A stretch of 64,000 nt of DNA from CBFHMJ01 sp965656875 (GTDB lineage Bacteria; Pseudomonadota; Gammaproteobacteria; Enterobacterales; Alteromonadaceae), in the NCBI GenBank assembly GCA_965656875.1, contig CBFHMJ010000048.1, forward strand, positions 1 through 64,000, given 5' to 3'. The position numbers and the translations under genes were made by a program. The stretch's first letter is position 1, and each line of letters starts with the position of its first letter. A model generated the notes under the pieces. That model was not told where the DNA came from. It made no database searches and saw only the letters and a program-made list of their open reading frames with translations. Below are positions 55,067 through 64,000 of this stretch, one piece after another.

Positions 55067-56025
55067 ATGAGTCTAAAAAGCCCATTTCTAAGCGGCCTTC
55101 AAGAAGAAATGCGTATGCGTGGTTACAGTATTAGAACGGAAAAAACCTATCTCTATTGGATCAAGGCCTTTATTAACTTTCACAACAAGCGTCACCCTGA
55201 AACAATGGGAACGGAAGAAGTTACACAATTTTTAACCTTCCTTGCCAATCAACGAAATGTGGCCATCAACACACAAAAAATTGCACTTAACGCATTAGCC
55301 TATTTGTATCAGAAGCATTTGCACCATGAGCTTGGGGATTTAGGTTTTTGCTATACCACTAAACAGAGACATTTACCGACAGTGTTATCCCCATCAGAAA
55401 TCTCACTAATACTAAATGAACTTGATGGCCGCGATAGGCTAATAATAGAACTACTCTATGGTAGTGGACTAAGAGTTTCAGAATGCCTCAGGTTACGTAT
55501 CCAGGATATTGATATTGTGAGAGCTTCGCTGACGTTAGAGACGGTAAAGGACATAAAGACAGGCAAACCATCCTCAATCATAGATGCGCAGAAAAGCTCA
55601 CTACATATATTGAAAAGGCTATTAAAATTCAACAGAATGATAACCAGCAAGGGATAGGTCCATCTCTGCCAAATGCATTAGAACGTAAGTATCCCAATGC
55701 GTTTAGGCAACACGGGTGGATATTTATTTTTCCTTCCAGCACAACCTGTATCAATCCTTATACAGGAACACTTTGCAGGCATCATTTACATCAAAGTGTT
55801 ATTCGTAAAGCGCTCGGGAATGCCGTGCGTAATATTCAAATGAATAAACGCGTCACCTGCCATACGTTTAGGCATAGCTTCGCAACCCATTTACTTCAAG
55901 CTGGTCGTGATATAAGAAGTGTTCAAGAGTTACTGGGCCACAATGACGTTAGTACCACACAAATCTATACACATGTACTTGGCCAACATTTTGCGGGAAC
56001 AACTAGCCCGTTAGACACATTATAA
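55067..56025 (+). pseudogene. intI: Class 2-like integron integrase intI, frameshifted
   Basis: The first frame reads to 55657 and the second continues to a stop at 56025. The frames join cleanly if one base (a G) is restored near 55535, giving ...[13 protein letters not shown]... and a 319-residue tyrosine recombinase, the usual IntI length. Catalytic residues are present: Arg in [40 protein letters not shown] with Tyr, and the IntI-specific insert around [14 protein letters not shown]. The sequence, especially [11 protein letters not shown] at the end, closely resembles IntI2 of Tn7 as I recall it. IntI2 is also inactivated in Tn7, by a stop codon. A sequencing error cannot be excluded. Confidence 0.9.
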
Positions 56026-56172
56026 ATGTCAGAGTCCTTTTGTAACTCTGTAGCATTACTAAAATTGAGTCAACATACTGATGTTAAAGTGAGCTAGATA
56101 CTACTTTGCTAACGAGGAATGGGGCATAAGGGATTGAGAAATGGCAGCGTACCTATGTGAGCGCCGCCACTC

Positions 56173-56240
56173 TAGTATGATACTTTAATACTCAGTATGA
56201 ATCTTTATTACTTAGTATGAAACTGTATTCCTATCCCACA
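56173..56240 (-). repeat. Right end of the Tn7-like element with three tandem 20-bp repeats
   Basis: Units at 56173-56192, 56193-56212 and 56213-56232 share (T/C)AGTATGA followed by TC/AC and A/T-rich sequence. On the minus strand they read GTAATAAAGATTCATACT-like, matching the left-end repeats. The minus-strand terminus TGTGGGATAGG begins at 56240, 23 bp from the glmS stop. Tandem sites next to glmS fit a Tn7 right end. Confidence 0.78.
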
Positions 56241-56300
56241 TAACAACAAATTTTTGCTATTAATTATTCAACAGTCACTGATTTTGCCAGGTTTCGAGGC
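56241..56300. other. attTn7 target site at the 3-prime end of glmS
   Basis: Tn7-family TnsD proteins recognise the conserved end of glmS (here coding NLAKSVTVE) and direct insertion about 25 bp downstream. The element terminus at 56240 sits at that position. TAAC (56241-56244) abuts the right end, and the same four bases precede the left end (49231-49234). Confidence 0.75.
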
Positions 56301-58096
56301 TGATCCACATCAGTACCTTTGATAACAGCAACGTGATATGACAATAACTGGAGTGGGATCGTATAAAGAATAGGTGCAGTGATTTCATCAATTGATGGCA
56401 CATGCACAACACGCATAGTCTCATCAGACGCGAACTCAGCGTTCTTATCAGCAAAGACATAAAGAATCCCGCCACGGGCACGAACTTCTTCAACGTTAGA
56501 CTTCAATTTTTCAATGAGATCATTATTCGGCGCTACGACAATGATTGGCATTTCTGCGTCAATCAACGCTAATGGTCCGTGTTTCAATTCACCCGCCGCA
56601 TAGGCTTCAGCATGAATATAAGAGATTTCTTTCAGCTTTAACGCGCCTTCCATTGCAATCGGATATTGTTCACCACGACCAAGGAACAAGCTGTGATTTT
56701 TTTCAGCAAACTCTTCTGCAAGCTTCTTAATCTGATCATCCAGTGATAATGTCTCTTCCAGCTTCACTGGCAGCGCATGCAGCGCATGAGTGATTTTCGC
56801 CTGTAGCTCTTCACTCATTCCTTTCTGTTTACCAATCGCCAGAACCAACATCAGTAAGCTCACCAATTGAGTAGTGAACGCTTTTGTCGAGGCAACACCA
56901 ATTTCTACACCAGCTTTTGTCATGAAAGCAATATCAGATTCACGAACTAACGATGAACCTTCAACATTACAAACCGTCACACTGGCAGCATAACCCTGCT
57001 CTTTCGCCAGTCTTAAAGCGGCCAACGTATCAGCAGTTTCACCCGACTGAGAAATTGATACGAATAAACTGTTCGGACGGACAAAAGATTTGCGGTAGCG
57101 GAATTCAGATGCGATCTCAACATTACATGAGACACCTGCATATTCTTCTAACCAGTAACGAGCGACCATGCCAGCATGATAACTGGTGCCACAAGCAAGA
57201 ATCTGAACGTGTTCAATACTTTTCAGTAGATCTGGTGCATCAGAACCAAATGCTTGATCAACCAGCGAGTTCTCCAGTAAACGACCTGCCAGTGTGTTTC
57301 TTACAGAAGTAGGCTGTTCGTAGATTTCTTTTAGCATGTAGTGGCGATATTCACCTTTACCACCTGTATCAAATGATGCATCTGATTCATGTTCTTCACG
57401 ATCAACTTCATTACCTTCTGCATCAAAGATACGAACTGTTTCACGAGTGATTTCTGCAACATCACCTTCTTCAAGGTACTTGAATCTATTCGTTACTGGT
57501 AGCAAGCAAAACTGATCTGAACCAATAAAGTTTTCACCAATACCTAAGCCGATAACCAGTGGGCTGCCTGAACGGGCAACAATCAGTTTATCTGGCTCTT
57601 GTGTATCCATGATCACAGTTCCATAAGCACCAACAAATTGCTTCGTTGATTTTTGAACCGCTTCCAATAATGAGTCAGATGTCTTTAATTCATGATGAAT
57701 TAAATGCGCCATTACCTCGGTATCAGTCTCTGAATTAAAGACATATCCAAGATCGCGAAGTTGGCTTCGGAGAGATTCATGGTTTTCGATAATACCGTTA
57801 TGAACGATAACAATGCGATCACCTGAAATATGTGGATGAGCATTTGGCTGAGTTACGCCACCATGCGTGGCCCAACGAGTATGAGCCAAACCAATATTTC
57901 CAGCCAACTCATCAGTATTAACTGCATCAACTAATTCAGTGACTTTACCAACACGTCGTTCTCGGAGTAATTCACCTTGTTGTCCGACTACAGCAATACC
58001 CGCTGAATCATAACCACGATATTCAAGGCGTTTCAGGCCTTCTAAAAGAATTTTACTTACATTGCGCTCTGCTACTGCGCCGACAATTCCGCACAT
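56264..58096 (-). CDS. glmS: Glucosamine-6-phosphate synthase
   Basis: This 610-residue enzyme makes glucosamine-6-phosphate from fructose-6-phosphate and glutamine for cell wall precursors. The N-terminal Ntn hydrolase domain starts MCGIVGAV with the Cys2 nucleophile. Two SIS isomerase domains follow ([15 protein letters not shown] near residue 300 and [37 protein letters not shown] near 475). The C terminus [11 protein letters not shown] is conserved. It follows glmU by 6 bp. The Tn7-like element begins 23 bp after its stop. Confidence 0.98.
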   Translation of the reverse strand: MCGIVGAVAERNVSKILLEGLKRLEYRGYDSAGIAVVGQQGELLRERRVGKVTELVDAVNTDELAGNIGLAHTRWATHGGVTQPNAHPHISGDRIVIVHNGIIENHESLRSQLRDLGYVFNSETDTEVMAHLIHHELKTSDSLLEAVQKSTKQFVGAYGTVIMDTQEPDKLIVARSGSPLVIGLGIGENFIGSDQFCLLPVTNRFKYLEEGDVAEITRETVRIFDAEGNEVDREEHESDASFDTGGKGEYRHYMLKEIYEQPTSVRNTLAGRLLENSLVDQAFGSDAPDLLKSIEHVQILACGTSYHAGMVARYWLEEYAGVSCNVEIASEFRYRKSFVRPNSLFVSISQSGETADTLAALRLAKEQGYAASVTVCNVEGSSLVRESDIAFMTKAGVEIGVASTKAFTTQLVSLLMLVLAIGKQKGMSEELQAKITHALHALPVKLEETLSLDDQIKKLAEEFAEKNHSLFLGRGEQYPIAMEGALKLKEISYIHAEAYAAGELKHGPLALIDAEMPIIVVAPNNDLIEKLKSNVEEVRARGGILYVFADKNAEFASDETMRVVHVPSIDEITAPILYTIPLQLLSYHVAVIKGTDVDQPRNLAKSVTVE

Positions 58097-58102
58097 AGTC
58101 TG

Positions 58103-59470
58103 TTATTCCTTCGATTTTTTCTGAGGTCGTTTCCAACCTTTAATCGCTATTTGTTTACCTCTTGCGACTGCGAGGACTTCTGAATCTACGTCTTTATTGA
58201 TTGTTGAACCTGCACCAACTGTTGCTGTAGTGCCGATTGTTACCGGTGCAACCAGTGAAGAATTCGAACCAATAAATGCGCCATCGTTAATAATGGTCTT
58301 AAACTTATTTGCACCGTCATAATTACACGTAATTGTGCCGGCACCGATATTTACTTTTTTGCCAATCTCGGCATCGCCAAGATATGTCAGATGATTCGCT
58401 TTTGACCCCTCTCCCAACGTAGACTTTTTCATTTCTACAAAGTTCCCGACATGAGAATTATCCATCATTCGAGAGTCCGGCCTTAAACGTGCATAAGGGC
58501 CCAGCGTGCAATCTGCACCAACGTCTGATGAATCAATCATTGAGTTTGGTTTAACAACAGTATTTGCACCAACAGTACAATCTTTCAATATGCAGTTCGC
58601 GCCAATTTCAACACCGTCACCTAAAACAACTGTTCCTTCAAAGATAACGTTGATGTCTATAACAACATCCGAACCAATACGAACATTACCGCGAACATCG
58701 ACTCTGGCAGGGTCCAGTAACGTCGCGCCATCAATCATTAACTGTTCAGCCTGAAGCCGTTGATATTCTCTTTCCAGTGCAGCCAGTTGAATTCGGTTGT
58801 TCGCACCTTCAACTTCCATTACATTGGACGGCTGAGCTGTGACGATAGACACGCCATCATGATGAGCCATCTCAATAATATCGGTCAGGTAATATTCACC
58901 CTGAGCATTGTCATTGGATAAGTTGCTTAACCAGACTTTCAACTGCTCGCCATTCACCGCCATAATGCCAGTGTTAACTTCGTTGATTAACTTTTCCAGC
59001 TCTGATGCGTCTTTATGCTCGCGAATACCGATGACATTTTCACCCTCTTTTAAAATACGTCCATAACCGGTTGGATTATCCAAAACAACCGTTAACAGAG
59101 CGATACCATTTTCAGGTTTGGTCGCCAGTAAGTTTTGTAAGGTAGATGATGAAATAAGTGGCACATCGCCATAAAGAATGAGTACCGTATCGCTGTCAGC
59201 AATTTCTGGAATAGCCTGAGCCACCGCGTGCCCGGTTCCCAATTGATCTTGCTGTAAAACCCAGGTAAGAGACTTGTCGGTAATGGATTGTTGTAGTTTT
59301 TCTCCACCGTAGCCATACACTAAATTAATAGTCTCGGCGTTCACCGCATTCGCGGCATTAATAACGTGTTGTACCATCGGCACACCCGCCACAGGGTGAA
59401 GAACTTTTGGCAGCGACGAACGCATTCTCGTCCCTTTTCCCGCCGCCAAAATGATAACGTTTAATCCCAT
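58103..59470 (-). CDS. glmU: Bifunctional UDP-N-acetylglucosamine pyrophosphorylase/acetyltransferase
   Basis: This 455-residue enzyme performs the last two steps of UDP-GlcNAc synthesis. The N-terminal uridylyltransferase has the loop [18 protein letters not shown] (residues 8-25). The C-terminal left-handed beta-helix acetyltransferase (about 250-450) has hexapeptide repeats and the catalytic segment [26 protein letters not shown]. It is in an operon with glmS, its pathway predecessor. Confidence 0.98.
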   Translation of the reverse strand: MGLNVIILAAGKGTRMRSSLPKVLHPVAGVPMVQHVINAANAVNAETINLVYGYGGEKLQQSITDKSLTWVLQQDQLGTGHAVAQAIPEIADSDTVLILYGDVPLISSSTLQNLLATKPENGIALLTVVLDNPTGYGRILKEGENVIGIREHKDASELEKLINEVNTGIMAVNGEQLKVWLSNLSNDNAQGEYYLTDIIEMAHHDGVSIVTAQPSNVMEVEGANNRIQLAALEREYQRLQAEQLMIDGATLLDPARVDVRGNVRIGSDVVIDINVIFEGTVVLGDGVEIGANCILKDCTVGANTVVKPNSMIDSSDVGADCTLGPYARLRPDSRMMDNSHVGNFVEMKKSTLGEGSKANHLTYLGDAEIGKKVNIGAGTITCNYDGANKFKTIINDGAFIGSNSSLVAPVTIGTTATVGAGSTINKDVDSEVLAVARGKQIAIKGWKRPQKKSKE

Positions 59471-59653
59471 ACCATCCTCAAATCTGTTGTGAACTAAAAT
59501 GCAGCGGGTATTGTACGTTGTTTCGTGTTGGCAGGTAATAGCAATCCGGTTGCATCAGGTCAAAAAGTCGAATCTAAATTACAGATAATTAACAGTGAAG
59601 TTGCTATACCCCAAACTTTCAAAGGCTATTTTTGAAGAAAATTGAACTGAAAC

Positions 59654-59683
59654 AAAAAGCCCGCTTAATAAAGCGGGCTTTTT
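59654..59683 (-). terminator. Terminator of the atp operon
   Basis: A 13-bp perfect stem, AAAAAGCCCGCTT (59654-59666) with AAGCGGGCTTTTT (59671-59683), has an AATA loop and a T-run. It lies 43 bp after the atpC stop on the minus strand. Confidence 0.92.
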
Positions 59684-59726
59684 AAATGAATACGCAAAAG
59701 AATGCGCTATTCGGTTAGTTCCTTCA

Positions 59727-60152
59727 TTACTTAAGTTTACGCAATGAACGAATAACTTTAAGTTGTGCAATTGCTCGAGATAACTCAACAGCAGCTTCAG
59801 CATAATCAAATGTTGCTGAACTTGCGTTTGCAATTTTCTCTTCTGCCGAGCGCCGCGCCTCTTCAGCTGCCTGCTCGTCCAACTCGTCACCGCGAACTGC
59901 AACATCAGCAAGAACAGTAACATTACCAGGTTGTACTTCAAGTACACCACCGGCAACGTAAAGAAGTTCTTCTTTACCGTGTTGTTCAACAATTCGTAGC
60001 ATGCCAGGTTTGATTGCAGTTAATAAAGGTGCATGGCCTGGATATATACCCAGTTCACCTTCCTCACCGGTAACCTGCATGGTTTCGATGCGACCTGAGA
60101 AGATTTTGCTCTCAGCACTTACGACGTCCAGATGCACAGTCATTGCAGCCAT
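59727..60152 (-). CDS. atpC: ATP synthase epsilon subunit
   Basis: This 141-residue F1 subunit inhibits and couples rotation. The beta-sandwich ([20 protein letters not shown] and [19 protein letters not shown]) is followed by a helical hairpin ([19 protein letters not shown]). It is the last gene of the atp operon, 16 bp after atpD. Confidence 0.97.
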   Translation of the reverse strand: MAAMTVHLDVVSAESKIFSGRIETMQVTGEEGELGIYPGHAPLLTAIKPGMLRIVEQHGKEELLYVAGGVLEVQPGNVTVLADVAVRGDELDEQAAEEARRSAEEKIANASSATFDYAEAAVELSRAIAQLKVIRSLRKLK

Positions 60153-60168
60153 ACTAACCTCCTACAGG

Positions 60169-62453
<2,285 letters not shown>

Positions 62454-62512
62454 GACTCTATCTCCGAAAATTTTCGACAATGCAGAGAGTAATTAACTCT
62501 CTGCCGCGATTA

Positions 62513-64000
62513 TTACCAGGTTTGTGTTGCCTTAAATTTCTCAACACCTTCTTTCAATGACGCTTCGATATCGCCATTGTAGTTACCTGTCTCGTTGATA
62601 GTAGCCATAAGCTCAGCGTATTCACTGTTCATGAAAGAAAGCAACGCAGCTTCGAAATCAAGAATTTTGTTGATTGCGATATCTGTCAGGAAGCCTTTTT
62701 CAGCAGCGAAGATTGAAACAGCCATATCAGCAACTGTCATAGGCAGATACTGGCTTTGTTTCATTAGCTCAGTTACACGCTGACCATGCTCTAACTGAGC
62801 ACGAGTCGCGTCGTCAAGGTCGGAAGCAAACTGCGAGAACGCAGCAAGTTCACGGTACTGAGCAAGCGCAAGACGGATACCACCGCCCAGCTTTTTGATG
62901 ATTTTCGTTTGAGCAGCACCACCAACACGAGATACCGAGATACCTGCGTTTACAGCAGGACGGATACCAGCGTTGAAAAGGTCAGTTTCAAGGAAAATCT
63001 GGCCGTCAGTGATCGAGATAACGTTCGTAGGTACGAACGCTGATACGTCACCCGCCTGAGTTTCGATGATTGGTAATGCTGTTAAAGAACCAGTCTGGCC
63101 TTTAACTTCACCATTCGTGTAACGTTCAACGTATGCAGCGCTAACACGAGCAGCACGTTCAAGTAGACGAGAGTGAAGATAGAATACGTCACCCGGGTAT
63201 GCTTCACGGCCTGGTGGACGACGTAGTAGTAATGAGATTTGACGGTAAGCAACAGCTTGCTTAGATAAATCATCATATACGATTAGTGCGTCTTCACCGC
63301 GATCACGGAAGAATTCACCCATAGTACAACCAGAGTATGGTGCAAGGAATTGAAGTGCAGCAGACTCAGATGCAGATGCAGCAACAACAACTGTGTGTGC
63401 AAGTGCGTCGTGCTCTTCAAGCTTACGTACTACGTTAGCTATAGTTGATGCTTTCTGACCAACAGCAACGTAAATACATTTTACGCCAGTGTTTTTCTGG
63501 TTGATGATCGCATCAATAGCCAAAGCTGTTTTACCAGTCTGACGGTCACCGATAACAAGTTCACGCTGACCACGACCGATTGGAATCATCGAGTCAACAG
63601 ATTTATAACCAGTTTGAACTGGCTGATCTACTGATTGACGGTCGATAACGCCCGGTGCGATTTTTTCTACTGGTTCAAAGCCTTCTTCATTAAGAGGACC
63701 TTTACCATCAATAGGTTGACCTAGTGTGTTAACAACACGACCAAGCAGGTTACGACCTACTGGTACTTCAAGGATACGACCTGTTGAGTAAACTTTTGTG
63801 CCTTCTTGAAGGTCCGCGTAAGGACCCATAACTACTGCACCAACCGAGTCACGCTCAAGGTTAAGTGCGATAGCATAGCGGTTGCCAGGAAGCTCAATCA
63901 TCTCACCTTGCATACAGTCAGCAAGACCGTGAATGCGGATGATACCGTCAGTTACAGATACGATAGTACCTTCGTTACGAGCTTCACTAACAACTTCGAA
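62513..64000 (-). CDS. atpA: ATP synthase alpha subunit, 5-prime end cut by the window edge
   Basis: The frame is open from the stop at 62513 to the window edge, giving 495 residues. The missing N terminus is about 18 residues, judged from the usual 513. Visible motifs are [23 protein letters not shown] at the edge, the P-loop GDRQTGKT, and [16 protein letters not shown]. It is a non-catalytic nucleotide-binding F1 subunit. The preceding atp genes should lie beyond the right edge. Confidence 0.98.
   Translation of the reverse strand, partial: FEVVSEARNEGTIVSVTDGIIRIHGLADCMQGEMIELPGNRYAIALNLERDSVGAVVMGPYADLQEGTKVYSTGRILEVPVGRNLLGRVVNTLGQPIDGKGPLNEEGFEPVEKIAPGVIDRQSVDQPVQTGYKSVDSMIPIGRGQRELVIGDRQTGKTALAIDAIINQKNTGVKCIYVAVGQKASTIANVVRKLEEHDALAHTVVVAASASESAALQFLAPYSGCTMGEFFRDRGEDALIVYDDLSKQAVAYRQISLLLRRPPGREAYPGDVFYLHSRLLERAARVSAAYVERYTNGEVKGQTGSLTALPIIETQAGDVSAFVPTNVISITDGQIFLETDLFNAGIRPAVNAGISVSRVGGAAQTKIIKKLGGGIRLALAQYRELAAFSQFASDLDDATRAQLEHGQRVTELMKQSQYLPMTVADMAVSIFAAEKGFLTDIAINKILDFEAALLSFMNSEYAELMATINETGNYNGDIEASLKEGVEKFKATQTW

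Larger units (their letters stand above)
49235..56240. mobile_element. Tn7-like element lacking tns genes, inserted at attTn7 and carrying an integron
   Basis: Both ends begin TGTGG (49235 inward on the plus strand, 56240 inward on the minus strand), and the first 31 bases of the two ends match at about 20 positions without gaps. The left end has AATAAAGTTGTTTAC twice (49246-49260, 49312-49326). The right end has three tandem 20-bp units (56173-56232) of related sequence. The right terminus is 23 bp after the glmS stop codon, where Tn7 inserts. TAAC abuts both ends, but a full 5-bp target duplication is not evident. No tnsABCDE genes are inside. The order of left end, cassettes, attI, intI, right end, glmS is that of Tn7. 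Confidence 0.8.

Noticed and set aside
55535..55657. Programmed frameshift in intI
   Set aside because: No slippery heptamer is evident at the junction, and integron integrases are not known to use frameshifting. A mutation or sequencing error is simpler.
49235..56240. Tn402/Tn5053-type transposon carrying the integron
   Set aside because: Those elements end in TGTC-type 25-bp repeats and are not tied to glmS. The ends here are TGTGG with AATAAAGT repeats at the attTn7 position.
59579..59992. 137-residue minus-strand frame overlapping atpC
   Set aside because: atpC occupies the same DNA in another frame with clear homology, and this frame crosses the atp terminator.

Overview
The window comes from a gammaproteobacterium, most likely marine. 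The left part keeps the enterobacterial/vibrio order rrn promoter - yrdA - aroE - tsaC - yrdD - smg - dprA - def - fmt - rsmB - trkA. The right edge is the atp operon with glmU-glmS and a candidate parS site, so the window lies near a chromosome origin. I cannot assign a genus from the sequence alone.

Layout. 1-225: promoter and leader of a divergent rRNA operon that lies off the left edge. 226-22737: housekeeping genes (gamma-carbonic anhydrase-like yrdA, aroE, ompW, hemF, tsaC, purE, yrdD, smg, dprA, a LysM protein, def, fmt, rsmB, trkA, trkH, ytoQ, yigZ, pepQ, slt, fadBA). 22876-27791: an M28 peptidase, a TonB-dependent receptor and a periplasmic solute-binding protein. 28651-36786: a carbon monoxide oxidation locus with an RcoM-type heme PAS-LytTR regulator, the form I CO dehydrogenase genes coxM-coxS-coxL (active-site motif AYRCSFR), coxG, two XdhC/CoxF-family proteins and a MocA-like cytidylyltransferase for the MCD cofactor. 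coxD and coxE are not present here. 36834-48672: a redoxin, a 2OG-Fe(II) oxygenase, a 1375-residue membrane protein of unknown function, a methionine-type aminotransferase, unknown proteins, and a DUF1501/DUF1800 pair. 56264-64000: glmS, glmU, atpC, atpD, atpG and most of atpA.

The most unusual part is 49235-56240. It starts and ends with matching TGTGG termini and TnsB-site-like repeats (two spaced at the left, three tandem 20-bp units at the right). Its right end lies 23 bp after the glmS stop codon, the attTn7 position. Inside is an integron: an integrase gene whose protein strongly resembles IntI2 of Tn7 but carries a single-base frameshift, a perfect LexA box in front of it, an attI region rich in AAACGCGC motifs, and six gene cassettes with recognisable attC sites. 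The cassettes encode a lipoprotein, an OLD-like AAA ATPase/TOPRIM protein, a cysteine-rich membrane protein, an unknown 78-residue protein, a Sel1-repeat lipoprotein and an AlbA_2/Schlafen-type protein. No tnsABCDE genes are present. The order left end - cassettes - attI - intI - right end - glmS is that of Tn7 with its class 2 integron, minus the transposition genes. I read this as a non-autonomous or decayed Tn7-family element with an environmental class 2-like integron and possible phage-defence cargo.
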